Origin: Nectonema munidae
Taxonomy: Eukaryota > Nematomorpha > Nectonematoida > Nectonematidae
Reading direction: 5' to 3'
Assembly: GCA_030549495.1 (NCBI GenBank)
Contig: JAUIRK010000164.1
Coordinates: forward strand, 62,001-126,000
Length of the DNA stretch: 64,000 bases
Under the pieces are notes generated by a model. That model saw nothing but the letters and a program-made list of their open reading frames with translations, did no database searches and was not told the origin of the DNA. This document shows positions 22,378 to 34,075 of this stretch, in pieces; positions within the stretch are counted from its first letter, which is position 1, and every line of letters starts with the position of its first letter. The position numbers and the translations under genes are program-made.

Positions 22378-23049
22378 TCTAGAAGCCTCTGAAAAATGGA
22401 TAATAAATCCATATTCTTTTAATTTGGATTATATGCCGAATGATGAAACGTTGAAAGATTATCTTATTGAATTGCGCACAAACTGTGTTTTAGAAATGCA
22501 GTTTAAAAGCAAAACTTTGGAACAATATCGGTGCTCGGCAATGGAGATGTTTCCAAGACTTTGTAAAAAAGCACAAAGTATGCTTATTCCATTTGTGACA
22601 ACTTCTTGTGCTAGTATGGATTTAGTACCCTTTTGTCAATAAAGACTAAATCTAGAAATCGCTTGAGTGCACACGCAGATATGCGAATTGCTATCAGTAG
22701 CAAAGTACGACGTTTTGAGAAACTCATAGGCAAAAAACAGGAGAAAAATAGTCATTAAATTTGAGGTGGACTTTGTATAAAATTATTAGCTTTTTAAAAG
22801 AGAATAAAAAATTGAACTATTTTTTAAAATGGAAGTTGTTTGGATACAGATTGTTTCATTTTATTTCCATATATTTCATTTTTGTACCTCATAAAAAATG
22901 ATTATGCAAATTTTTGTCGTTTTTTTTATTTCAACTTTCCACTTAAATAAATTTGTAAATTTTCATTACATAAACTGTAAGAGGTGCAAAAAAATTAAAA
23001 TTTTTTAGGGGCACGGAGCGTCAAAAAGGTTGGGAACCACTGGTCTAGA
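22378..23049 (+). mobile_element. hAT-Charlie-like fragment, 5' truncated
   Basis: The plus strand codes for a piece of a ZBED5/SCAND3-type hAT transposase: PYSFNLDYMPNDETLKDYLI, LEQYRCSAMEMFPRLCKKAQ, MLIPFVTTSCASMDLVPF (22,424-22,642). Remnants reading VAKYDVL and others follow to about 22,760. The right terminus at 23,043 reads CAGTGGTTCCCAACC on the other strand, the usual Charlie end. TCTAGA occurs at both borders (22,378-22,383 and 23,044-23,049), fitting an nTCTAGAn duplication, although the left terminal repeat is lost. It sits inside the hAT at 20,173-23,166. Confidence 0.78.
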
Positions 23050-23279
23050 TAGATATCTTCTCAAGTATTTCACTATATGATGTAGAAATTGCAATAAAAA
23101 TAACTTCAGCACAGGTAAAGAGGGTGGGTGGCTAGCCACCCAATCCACCCCCTGTATCCGCCCTTGCAGCCCTCGTTCAAGCATAAATATCTGTGTATCT
23201 TTTTATTTTAAGCATTTATTTAATATTATTTTTAATTATATTGAAGTGTTTTGGGGTGAAAAGACGCACCCCAAAAATG

Positions 23280-26200
23280 ACATGATGAAATAGAGAAAAG
23301 TTGATTTGTTAATGGAACGAAAATTGTTCAAAAATTATAAAAAAAATATCTGACTACAAATTAATCAAATTTAAGGAGTAACCGCAATTTAAATCCAGAG
23401 TGACAAAAGTATAAGCCAAAAAATGTGGAATTATAATATATTTGACATTGATTAATTTTCGTGAAAAATAAAAGTTACCATCAGATTCACAATCAATTAT
23501 TTATTGGGTTCATGCGGACATTTTGTAAAAATTTCCAAAATTTTAAGAAAAAAAGAGAGGAGGGCAAAATAGTCCCAAATAGCCACTGAGTAAATGAAAA
23601 TAGACCAACACGAATAGGACCGTAATTCATAGATTAAAGGAATAGAAATTTAAAAATAAAAGTAAGACTTAGCTTGTTTAAGCTTGTATAAAAATGGGGG
23701 AAAATATGCATAGATAATTGAATATTAAGAAAATTTCACTTAATGAAAATTAAATATTAGTTTTAGAACATAATATAAATCATAAAATTAAACGTAAGCA
23801 TTTATAATAAAATTTAAAATCCAATCTTCAGTTAAAAAAATTTAATGAAACTTCATAAAACTTGAGCCACTTATGCCAGGGTTATGGGGAAAACATATAT
23901 ATATATATATCTTCTAAAACTTTAAGAGGTGAAAAGGGGAGACGACCACTCAGAATTTTTAGACAATATGACCAAATTTATACCATCATTTATCTTTGTT
24001 TATTCTTAATGTCTTTTTTTTTTATAAAATTGAAACTTTTTCTTTTTGTTGGCTCTCGTAATTTAGTTTAAAACCACAAGAACTTTTCTTATGTACTTAA
24101 TTTTGAATTTGTTCCATACAGGAGTTAAAAGAAGAAGAAAAAAGTTCTATTTTCTTAAATATATTAGGAGCTTGGCAAAGTTCCCAGGGATCTCGAACAC
24201 AGCAATCTCGCTTTGCCAAGATACTTAATATATAATTTTTGTATTTCTAGGCTTTATATTTAAAAATTACGTGGAAAAGTTTGTGAACTAAGCTAACACC
24301 ATCTTTGAAGGAATATAATTCACTTGATAACGGATTAGAGAATCTATATTATAGATTATTTGAAAAGAAATTTAATTCATTTTATTTTGGCCATATTTTA
24401 AATACTACTTTTTTAAATGAAAAGCAAAGTAGTAAAAAATATTTATTCCTATTATTTTTATAGAAATTTTTCTTTGAATACATGCATCAATTTGAAAGTT
24501 TCGATTTTATTCTCAACTTAATCGATATTGCAGAAATATATGAATTAAATTTTTTGCATCGGGCATCTGAGCTGCTAATGTTCGTGTGTTAGAATTAATT
24601 TTCCGCCGAAGGCTCTTTTTTATATATAAATCCTTTTTTTAAGAAGAAAAGCGAGACAAGAGTTACTCATTTATTTAAAAACACAAATTCTATTATATCT
24701 TCTTGTTCTTATTATATATTATTATTGATATACTTTAACAATTACAGAAAAAAATATCACTCTTTTTGTCTCAGCATTACATCCTTTTTCTTTGATATCA
24801 AAATTCTGCGACATTTTGTAAAAGATGGCGATGATTGAGAGAAGAGAGTGAAAGCAAAATATGTACCTCTTATAGAAAAAATCAAGAAAATCAGAGTTGG
24901 TGGTATGGCTATGTGGATACATCGATAGACGAAACAATCGAAACACAATTCCTTATAAGAGTTGCGTCTCTGCGCTTGAATTCACCAGACACGAGAAGAT
25001 TGACAAATATGACATATAAATCACATACATATATGATATATATTTGCGTAGTGTGGGTTTGAAGATGTTGAAATAAATAAAATTTAAGTAAGTCAAATTA
25101 AATAATAAATTTTAAGGAATTCAAAAAATAGATAGATATATGTGATATGATAACATCTTATGCCGACACATGTTACACACTCACTACTACATGCAAATAG
25201 GAGATGAGATAAATGGATAAAATTTCAAAGATAAAAAATTATATTTTCATATGTGTGTATAGAGATATGATATATTTTTAACGAGATCAAATCTTATTGG
25301 AGCAAGGAACAATAACAAGAATCTTTAGCAATTCTTTCGTTTTCTTCTCATGAGGGAGTAAAAGGATTTTGTGTTTTGTCACTTTCATCAATACTTTGAG
25401 ATTCTAAACACGCAAATGCCAGAAATTAAGACGACTCTCGCATATTATACCCACAAGTGTTGATTGCGTGCAAAAAAGTGGGTTCCAACAAATCAGTGAT
25501 TCACTTAGCAAAGATTAGATTAATTAGATGTGTCATTAGCGTTTATTACTTTTTTATTTTGAATAACTTCTTTCAATAAAATTTCCAGGGTTGACTCCAT
25601 ATCTTAAAATCACTCAATACCAGCTTCGACTTTAAAGAACACATAAAAGATACTTCACAAAAATATTATGCATACATTTAAAATAAAGCATATCAAATAT
25701 GAATATAAAAAACATTTATATCTAAGAAAGAGAATGTCTCCTTTTAATGATGATTGTAGGTCTGATTTGATAGATTTAAATGCAGAAAATAAACAAATAT
25801 GAGATACCCTAATTGTTTAAGAGGGATACGATCTCTACGACACAACATAAAAACATCAAATGAAAAAAAGTAGTTTCAATTTCGTTTTAATCAACATCTA
25901 ATGATCATAGACAGATTTTTTATTAATATTTCATAACTTTGTACCAAAACATCTGAAGGAAAAATAGATCAATTTAACAATATATAATATCGTTGGAAAC
26001 GCCCAAAAGATCATCTTTGCATTGATTTAGGATCTGTTGTTACCCAATCAAATGTAAATATGATTCACTATTTTTACATTATATAATATCTTTCAATAGA
26101 TCTTTTTTCTCATTTAGTTTCATTTGTTTTACAACGACCGATCTTACTACACTCGTCAATAAACACATATGGTATTGGATAATTCACTTTATAAGTTTCA

Positions 26201-26379
26201 CGAATTTTTTTTCCTTGGTTTATGATCAATTGAAGTAGTGTATTGATGATTAAACGCACTTCAAATGATAAACAAAAGTGACAAAATTGCGATTCATCTC
26301 CAAGAACGTGAAAAGTTAATAAATTAAAAACTAAACAAGGGTCACCCTTTGCGCCTACAAAAATTGAAACGTTTTTTTC
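23280..26379. other. Long AT-rich intergenic stretch with one hairpin
   Basis: No gene recognised in about 3.1 kb. An imperfect 22-bp stem lies at 24,158-24,234, with perfect arms CTTGGCAAAG (24,171-24,180) and CTTTGCCAAG (24,211-24,220). AT dinucleotide runs occur at 23,897-23,911. Open frames at 24,722-25,062 are short, overlap on both strands and lack motifs. The stretch lies beyond the 3' end of the large host gene. Confidence 0.5.
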
Positions 26380-26385
26380 TTTATT
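26380..26385 (-). promoter_or_regulatory. AATAAA polyadenylation signal of the host gene
   Basis: AATAAA on the minus strand, about 87 bases past the stop codon at 26,472. Position and sequence fit the end of the transcript of the large minus-strand gene. Confidence 0.6.
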
Positions 26386-26471
26386 TAAAAATAAGCCACT
26401 CCTTAATGTAATTAAATAGCGACTCTGACTTTCTAGGCCGAATTTTTTCTCGCATCAAATCAATCATATAT

Positions 26472-27106
26472 CTAAGCGAAAAGGGGCCTTGGTAGGTTAG
26501 GTAGCAAAGTGATGTTTAACTTTACAATGAGAGTACCGAGAAAAACGCAACATGTGTGGGAGGGATAGCGATTAAAAAGCATACTGGAGGATGTTTGACA
26601 AATGCTTGGACACGTAACTGCAGAAGAGAAAGAATTTGCAGAGGACGAGAGAGCGGAAATGTAGGATGAGGGATGATGGTGATTGGACAAGTCGTAGGAA
26701 TGCTGCAGAAATTCAGGCGGAAGGGAGTAGTAAGAATGGTGGGGATGAGGAGGAGGAAATATGGGGTAAGGGGGGATGGGGCTGTGCGCTGTACCCGGAG
26801 ACATCGATGTGGGGTAGGGGAAGTAGTGAGGGGGAGGGTTGCCCACAGCACTACTGGAAGAGTTGCTTGCTGCATGGTTGAAGGAGGGAGATGATTGGTG
26901 GAGCAAACTCGCTGACAGCGGAGAAGAGAAGGTAAGAGAGGAGGAGAATGAGTTGCTATTGTTTGTAAGGGGAGGCTGCATTGTTATGAAGGGTGGACCA
27001 GTCTGTGGGGAAGACATGATGTGGGTGGAGAGAGGCGGAGGAGCGAGAGGCAGGGACGAGCGTAGAGAGGAGTTTGGAGAAGACAACATGAAGTTGCGTG
27101 CGTTTC
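26472..27106 (-). CDS. Host gene, last exon (Ser/Pro/His/Tyr-rich C-terminus)
   Basis: The acceptor TTTTTTTAAG precedes 27,106, and the exon enters in phase 1 as required by the donor at 31,168. About 211 residues follow to the TAA at 26,472. Composition is extremely biased: runs such as SLPLAPPPLS, GNPPPHYFPYPTS, PIFPPPHPHHSYYSL and NHHHPSSYISALSSSANS. The last 25 residues turn hydrophobic (VFLGTLIVKLNITLLPN), so an alternative donor at CGGTACTC near 26,540 with a further exon cannot be excluded. The tail is probably disordered, as in many transcription regulators. Confidence 0.72.
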
Positions 27107-27119
27107 CTTAAAAAAAGAC

Positions 27120-27552
27120 GTTACACGCATCCTTGATAGGCAACAGACGGGATATTTGGCGGTCTTTATTTTTCAATTTATTTAAACTGTCAAAATATTT
27201 GGATTGATGTATTGATTTAATAGCATTATATACAAAATAATGCTAACAAGTTGGGATTTTTTAAATGAAGAAAATATGATATTTTTGATTAAAATAGAAA
27301 AAATAAAACGCAGCATTATTTATTAAATAAAAAGTTCTTAAAAATAACGGCCTCTTTATATTAATCGCGCTTTCATTGTGAGCAACAGTTTAATATGTAA
27401 GCGACCAGTGAAAGGGCAACTTCCCTGGTGTGCACAGGACACTACCACCTTTTCATTTATGATCAGGTCAGAGTAAAAAGTTGCGAGAACATTTAAAGCA
27501 AATGTTAATATCCTTCAAAGATGCGAAATCAAGCTCATTTTGAAAATGCTCG
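27120..27552. other. Intron sequence
   Basis: Intron between the last two host exons, left of the piggyBac. No feature recognised. Confidence 0.5.
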
Positions 27553-30115
27553 TTAAAGCACGTTAAAAATCATATAAATTTTACTCAATCTTTATTGGAG
27601 TTTCTATTTTTCTCTACATCACGTATTTCAAAATGAGTTCATACAACAGTGAGTCGTCAAGTGATGAAAGCAGTCTTGTTTTTCATTCTGATGCTTACGG
27701 TAGTACTGATGTTGACATTTTTGGCTCAAGTAGTTCCGCAAGTAGTCGTGAAAGTATCCATGTGATACACTTGTTGCACCCGACGGCACAAAATATTTCT
27801 GGGGGCCCAAAGAAAAAGTCCTAAAAGAGTTGCTAAGGATCTTTCCAATCCCCTCGAAATTTCTAGCCTTTTTTTCACACAAAATCTTATTTTGTACATA
27901 TTTGAATGCACCAAAGAAAACTTCATGAAAACTACAGGTATGATAGATTACAAGTCGGTAAAATTGTTTTTATATAAGGTGTTCTTCTATTTCACAACTG
28001 GTTTTAATATAATTATTAGGAACATCGACTTTATTCAACATTGCCACACATCTAGATTTTATTTCCATCTTGTGTTGTGATGAATATCATAAATTTTACA
28101 AAAAAAAGAAACTTTACTATTCAAAGTTGTCGTGATAACACAAAAAGATGTCCACATTTTTTGTACATGGACTTCAAATAGAGGGTATATCTTTGCTTTA
28201 TTGATAGAGCTTGAATTGAATTGCAATTCTTCGTTGACATTTTGTATTTTATATGTAAAGAGCACATCGCTACAAATTTTACCGACTTGTCAAATAGGAT
28301 ATTTTTCATCAGAATAATTTCAATATTTTTTATAGTAAAGCTGAGCCTCGTTTTGAAAATCTACGCAACTGCTATGAAAGGTTTTCTGTAGAAGATCTTG
28401 GCTTACCTAGACTGCTTATTATACATGGGCCAATCTAAAGATCAACGTGTCGATGTAAAGTTTTTATTTTCCGATAAAAATGGAGAACCTTTTCTGAAGG
28501 CAGCAATAAGCAGGGACATGTTTATTCTGGTCAAAACATTTATTAGATTTGATCATAAAAGTAACAGAAATACTGTGACAAACTATCACCTATAAGGTAC
28601 TTGCACGGTGAATTTTCCAAAAGTTGTCATAATTATTGGTGTGCCAAGTACTATGTTACTATAGATGAGCAACTTGTGAAGTTTAGAGGAAGATCGCCAA
28701 TAAAAGTTTACGATGCCTCTAAACCAGGGAGATATGGCATGAAAGTGTATCACATTGTGGACTCTGTTAGCTTTTATGTATTGTCAAGTGAAGTATATGT
28801 TTCAGGATTGAGTGGCAAAAGCTATTTCAAATCTACAAATATTGTAAAAAACTTGCAGCGATATCTAACATACCAAAAAGTTGTGGAATTTATGTTGATA
28901 GATTTTTTATGGCCCATGAGTTATGTTGTTGGGCGGTAGATTGTAAACTCACGGTTTGTGGAACAGTTAGAGCAAACCGTAGATTTATGCCACATATAAT
29001 TCGACCTTCATATTTCAAAGATTTAAATTTGGTAGATTGTGAGAGCAAATTTTTATATACAAAATACTCTTCGCTAACAGTTTACATCCCAAAAAAACAT
29101 TCTTGTAAAGCATTTAGACCTGTTTACATAATGTCTAGCCAGCATCTTTCGGAAATTGAATTAGTCAGTAGTCAGAGAAACCGCAAAACTATTTTAGATT
29201 ATAACATGTATAAAGGGGGTGTAGATGCTTTTAACAAGATGGCTAAAGAATATTCGTGCTACAGAACCTCAAGAAGATGACCAATGGCGATTTTTACAAA
29301 TTTATTAGACATCGCTGCAAATAATAGTTGGGTCATTATGAAATCAAACATGCCAGAAAGGTATCCAAGTGTCAGAAAAGGTGACAAAAGTGTTTCATTA
29401 GAAGTTTGGCTCTACATCTAACTGAAAAGGCCATGCAAATCAGATGCCAAAGTTCATCAACACGTGTTGGCACAAGAAACATTTTATCTTTTTATGGTTT
29501 CGAAGCATCCAATCAACCAACTACATCACATGGAAGAGGCTATTGTTTCGTTTCAATTTGTAAACCAAGAAAAAGAAGTACAAGAAAGTGCAAAAAATGT
29601 CAAAGGCCTTGTTGTAAAAATCACACAGTACTTATTTGCACAGAGTGTAAAGACACATAAACTTTGTAATCTTCAAATAATCATTTTCACACTTTTGTGT
29701 AATACAGTTGAGAGTGAACTAATTGTTACCATAATCAGAAATTGTAAACATAAAGTAAAAAACTGTTCGGAAAATGTGGTATTTTCAAAAAAAAATTAAG
29801 AATTGTAATTTTAGATGAAATATTTCTTCCATGGTTTGATTTTTTTGATAACCAAAAAGTAAAATATATTTTAACGGAATTTTTGTTTGCTAGAAAATGT
29901 TTACTTTTTTTGCAAATGGCGTTAAAATAATGCATTGCACCATTTTTCTCCAATTTTCAAGCATAAAAATGTTATCACTTTATTTAAAATAATTCTACAC
30001 GCATAACTTCAAATTTACGTTTTAGATTCAATACAGGTTGTCTATCTTTTTTTATGATTAAAATGACCTTCAAAATTGCGTTGGCAGTAAAACTCCCATC
30101 TCCGCCCTGCGAGGG
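27553..30115 (+). mobile_element. piggyBac element C in a host intron
   Basis: A third piggyBac, on the plus strand and thus opposite to the host gene. Its right end is likely TTAACCCTCGCAGGGCGGAG on the minus strand, next to TTAA at about 30,115. The motif TTAAAGCACGTT occurs at both borders (27,553 and 30,114), so the target may have been a short repeat. The left terminus was not matched. The transposase within is broken. Confidence 0.72.
27633..29660 (+). pseudogene. piggyBac transposase C, frameshifted
   Basis: The start at 27,633 gives an acidic, Ser-rich N-terminus (SSDESSLVFHSDAYGSTD) as usual in the family. Blocks then follow in changing frames: LLYMGQSKDQRVDVKFLFSD near 28,400; YYVTIDEQLVKFRGRSP with the first aspartate at 28,655; GRYGMKVYHIVDS; a second-aspartate region near 28,890 with the frame changing at its edge; and MYKGGVDAFNKMAKEYSC with the third aspartate at 29,210. 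A Cys-rich end (CKKCQRPCCKNHTVLICTEC) lies at 29,590-29,650. At least four frame changes are seen. It differs clearly from copies A and B, so the piggyBacs represent different lineages. Confidence 0.9.
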
Positions 30116-31167
30116 TTAAAGCACGTTTAAACATAAATCGAATAATCAAGTCTTTTACACGAAAATTCAAAGATTATTTAAGTCAAAATGCCCATTTACA
30201 AATCAAGGAGATTCAAAGTAAACAAAATGGCATTTTTGGCACAACAAATTCCGCTGAGTTCAATTATATAACATAAATATCTTTTCGATAGCTTGCTCCC
30301 ATCATTGGATAAGAATATATCAAAATGGTACGCAAAACATTTTTAAGAGAAGTGTCAAATTCCATCGCAGTTCAATAAAGAAGCACAGGAGTTATACCTT
30401 GCATGGGATTTAAGGTTGGAGATAGTTAGGTCAGGAAAAACACTTTTCTCAACTCATGGCGTGTGATTTATTTTCAAAACAACAATGGGAATGTTTATAA
30501 CAAAATGGCAATCAAAATTTTAAAGACGGAGAAACTGTAAAAAATTCCATAAGTAAATTTAATCGCAAAAAATTGTTTGAAGAAATTTACAGTGCTTGCA
30601 AGTTAGTTGGACATCCACCCTCCTTTTAAAGAAAGTCATGGGAGTTTAAAAGAGGCGGCCTGTCTAACAGTTTACGCATGTATTTAAAAAGTTAGAAGCA
30701 AATTTCGAATAGACATGAACAATCAATATCAACATTTGATCATTTAAAATTAATTATATTATTTTTTAAGCAAAAAATTTTTGGATCAGTGTATTCATTT
30801 TTTTTTAAATGGCTGAAATCATTGTCACGATGAAGGCGTTAATGCTACGATACTAGAAATACAGTCAACCCACTTAAATGTGAGAGAAAAACGTGGCTTC
30901 ACTATATAATACAAAAAATCGCTAAAACTAAAATTCATTAGGAGAGCAAAGAGGGAATTTGGACCTGACTCCTTCTCACGTCGAACGAGAGATTAAGGTA
31001 TGGTCACCCAACAATCTCTGCTTAGCCAATGATTTGATGTGAAAAAGGATTCATACTTCTTACGCATTATTAAATTTTACAAGTATTCCACAATTTACGA
31101 AGTGTGCCATCATTACGGATAAAAGAGCAGAGAGGAGTGGGGCGAGGAAAAGAGCAAAAATGCTTAC
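30116..31167. other. Intron sequence, unassigned
   Basis: About 1 kb of intron right of the piggyBac. I see no domain, inverted repeat or SINE; frames are short. Confidence 0.45.
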
Positions 31168-31377
31168 CACCCATTTGAGTGAGAAGGGAAGTGTTGTGGG
31201 AATTCATTTTGGAGTCTGATATTTTCTTATTGATGAAGCTGTGAGGAGAAGATGCCGAAGATTGAGACCCGGCTACGCCGGAGGCAGGAGAGCCCGTGGC
31301 GCTGTTTAGGAAGGCGATCCAACTTTGCTGGGACAACTGGTGGTGGTGATGCGGCTGGAGGTAGGAAGCCATCGCTC
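31168..31377 (-). CDS. Host gene exon (His/Gln/Ser-rich)
   Basis: The acceptor TTTGTATAG precedes 31,377 and the donor GTG/gtaagc follows 31,168. It is 210 bp, phase 1 in and phase 1 out. The product begins AMASYLQPHHHHQLSQQSW and continues with SGVAGSQSSASSPHSF and a Lys/Ser segment. No domain is seen. It joins cleanly to 37,137 upstream and 27,106 downstream. Confidence 0.75.
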
Positions 31378-31728
31378 CTATACAAAGAGATAAAAATGAA
31401 CAGGTTAGAGAGCTGAGAAAAAAGCAGTCATTGGAAGAGACAAATCGGCAAATTCAAAGCCCATCTCAAGCCAGGACAAATGGTGAAGGTTAGTGACAGA
31501 AAGGCGCTAAAACTTTTCCTCTTATGACAAACGAAAATTGGAAAAAGCGAAAAGAGCGAGAGAAAGAAGGAAGACCAGAAAAAAGAAGATGACAGTACAT
31601 CATTTGATATCAAACTAACGCCACCACTTAATTGCAAGTATTACTTTTTTAGAATATCCTTGTTTTACTTACGAGTTCTAAATCAACATTAAAAATTTCA
31701 CGTAGAAACAAACACGTTTAGTGTACGC
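31378..31728. other. Intron sequence
   Basis: Intron next to the 31,168-31,377 exon. A short open frame on the minus strand (31,428-31,637) lacks motifs. Confidence 0.4.
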
Positions 31729-31801
31729 TTACCCTTCATGACCAATGAAATGAAAAGCGCAAAAATACTTAGATATCAAAAAATAGGGCCTAACGGGTTA
31801 A
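31729..31801. mobile_element. TTAA-ended MITE, short copy 2
   Basis: It ends in TTAA at 31,798-31,801. On the minus strand it starts TTAACCCGTTAGGCCC; the other end reads TTACCCTTCATGACCAATG. The AGATATC block is shared with the copies at 4,720, 45,853 and 53,691. At about 73 bp it is internally deleted compared with those. Confidence 0.6.
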
Positions 31802-32689
31802 CTTTCGGTATGTGAAAATATTTGATTTACGAATGAATACGAAAGCATGGAAATTTACTTGATGTAGTAAGCTCGTAAAAACGAGTTATTACGAGGATTA
31901 ATAAACTAGAACACAAATAAAAGGTATTTTAAAAGCTAATATAAAATAAATACTGTCGGCTTTGACTTGAAATTGAGTATGTGCTACGATTCCACCTTTA
32001 CAACAGATAAACATTGATTAAATTATTGAGAAGCAAATGCTTATTGGTAAAACGAGAATTACAATCAAAGGAAGACTTAAACAAACGACCTTGCTTCCCA
32101 ACGAGTTATAGAACTATTGGAACAAAGAAAAAATGTAGGCATCTTGATGTTTTGAATTGTAGGTTACATTTTTTCATAAAATGAAGCCGGCACACAAATT
32201 GCAGCTTCGGGTCATGCGAAAAAGTTCTTAAAGTTATTAAACACTTACAACATCAAAACTCCATTTTTATTACATATTCATATTGAAGAAACTTTCCGTT
32301 GTTGCGCGTAATGTTTTATGCAATATGGCAAAGAGCACTGCGAGCGAGTGTTAACGACATTTAAAAAACGTATGTCTAATCAAACATTATTTGTTTGCCG
32401 TTTTTTACTTTGCAAATAAGTGCCTCCAATATTCTTTGGTACAAGCGATGCTTATTAATAGTATGTTTTTTAATTTTTATAAAATACTCGCTTAATAAAG
32501 CTAATTTGAAATAATATAATTAAGTTGCTAACCTAAATACAAAAACACCAAATTCAATATGCAATTGTGTTAAATGTTAACAAAAAATATTCTTCGATTA
32601 CAAATTAAAAACTTTGCAAAACATTAACAGGACAGCAGCTTTGCTATTATAAAAAGACATGCATTTCTATCAGGAATGAGGCCAAACAT
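31802..32689. other. Intron sequence, unassigned
   Basis: AT-rich intron. No recognised repeat or gene. Confidence 0.4.
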
Positions 32690-34075
32690 CTTTGTAAAAA
32701 GTGAAGTCCAATTTTTATTCCAATAAGTTTTTCAAAGCAAATAATAATAATAAATCCTTTTGGAAAAATATAAATAATATGTTTAAACCTGATTTTCAAA
32801 AAACTTTAGCTTTGAAACAGAACCATATGTTGATCGGCGCTTGGCATTCGATCGCTCACATTTTTAATTTTTGCTCTTTTGTCAATTCCACTTTTTCTTT
32901 CAAGAAATTACTCTTAATGCTATACTTTTAGCTGTTCACGAATGCAAAATGATGGAGTGCGAAGATCATTATGCCCTTCTATTAAGATGTTCAAATCGAT
33001 TATAAACATCATTTACCTACCTCTTTTACACATATTCAACTCTTGAACATCAAATGGTGAATATCCTTCTAGCTTAAATGTCTATAAAAAAGGTTCGGCG
33101 TATTTTGTTGAAAATTAGCGTCCTATCACCGTGATTCTCAAATTGAGAGTTACTTTGTCAATAATAAGAATCTCTTTTATGATAAGCAATTTGCTTTTAG
33201 GAAAAATTTTAATTAATAAATTTAAACAATAAATTAATTTGTTAATTAATAATATTATCGGAAACGAATAGAAAAAAATTGATACGATTACTCTTTTTCC
33301 AGATTTACATAAAGCATTTGACTCAATTAGGCATGACATATTACGGACAAAACTAAAATCTTATGGTTTTAATACTCTCTCTTCGAAACTTATAAATTTA
33401 TTAAACGAAGCTTTGAAAGATAGCTGGCGGATCCAGAAATTGACCATGGGGGGGGGGGGGGGGGGGGGGGCAACTAAAAAATACAACCATACAAGTCTTG
33501 ATGATTTAGTAAAGAGCAAAATCAGTAAGGGGAATTTCTGAAATCATTCTTCATGGGGTCTAGTCCTAGGTTATCCCCCCTCTGAATCCACCAGTGGTGA
33601 AGCTCTATTATTCTAAAATGCGGTGTTCCACATGGGTCGACTTTTCTTTAAAATTTTTATTAATGATATATTGAATTCTATCTATATGCTGATGACATAT
33701 CGATGTTAGTTTATTCGAGTAAAATTTAATTTAAATTTAATTATGTGGATGTTGTAAACAATCAAGATGTACCTATGGTGTTCCAACAAATTTCTATTCA
33801 AAATCAAAAGGAATGTTTTTTTCCAATCGCACTCATAATAATAAAAACTTAACATCGCGTTTTGGTTTTGGGGTTGTAAGTGAATTTTGATTATTTGGAT
33901 TAGTTATTGATAACAAACTAAATTGGAAACAACACAAATATTTTGTTCGTTCGAAATTGTCTTCAGCAGTTGGCATGTTCAGATTCCTTAAAAATAAATT
34001 AAATAGAAATTCCTTATTACACTTATATAAAGCTTTCTTTCTACCTCATATTGAATACAGTTTTTGAACAGGCGG
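32690..34075 (+). mobile_element. LINE remnant (RT region) split by a poly-G MITE
   Basis: Plus-strand frames give FYSNKFFKANNNNKSFWKNI (32,704) and the RT block FPDLHKAFDSIRHDIL (33,298-33,345). After the MITE come GVPHG near 33,620, YADDISM-like residues at 33,690 and GLVIDNKLNWKQHKY with RNSLLHLYKAFFLPHIEY (33,895-34,065). This is the RT and thumb-side order of Jockey/CR1-like LINEs, of a group similar to the 16-20 kb LINE. Many stops and deletions; dead copy inside a host intron, antisense to the gene. Confidence 0.8.
33415..33598. mobile_element. hAT MITE with a 23-G run
   Basis: Near-identical 8-mers GAAGCTTT (33,407-33,414) and GAAGCTCT (33,599-33,606) flank a 184-bp unit. Its ends contain CTGGCGGATCCAGAA and, inverted, CACTGGTGGATTCAGA, like the hAT at 20,173. 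A run of 23 G lies at 33,448-33,470, facing CCCCCC near the other end. It interrupts LINE reverse-transcriptase sequence. Confidence 0.75.

Larger units (their letters stand above)
20173..23166 (-). mobile_element. hAT element (DUF4371/THAP0-like transposase group)
   Basis: The left end reads CAGTGGCGGATCTAG. The right end, on the other strand, reads CAAGGGCGGATACAGGGG. These match the CAGTGGCGGATC-type ends of hAT elements. The transposase lies inside on the minus strand. I could not find a clean 8-bp duplication (TGCCAGGC against CAGCCCTC). A fragment of another hAT sits in its right part at about 22,378-23,043. Confidence 0.8.
19968..23272. repeat. Outer inverted repeat enclosing a nested hAT
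   Basis: GGGGCGCGTCTTTTCACCC at 19,968-19,986 faces its inverted partner at 23,253-23,272 (reverse complement GGGGTGCGTCTTTTCACCCC). The pair encloses about 3.3 kb, of which the hAT at 20,173-23,166 makes up most. Without it only some 300 bp remain, the size of a small inverted-repeat element. A short hairpin TGGCCTGGCA/TGCCAGGCC lies at 20,116-20,172. Family unknown. Confidence 0.6.

Noticed and set aside
20173-23174. An 8-bp target duplication for the hAT at 20.2-23.2 kb
   Set aside because: TGCCAGGC and CAGCCCTC do not match well enough; the duplication is decayed or was never there.
24722-25062. Overlapping frames on both strands near 24.8 kb
   Set aside because: Short, no domain, no consistent splice sites.
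26636-27111. Plus-strand open frames rich in Gly/Glu/Arg
   Set aside because: Antisense shadows of the Ser/Pro-rich last exon; the minus-strand reading has splice sites and a poly(A) signal.
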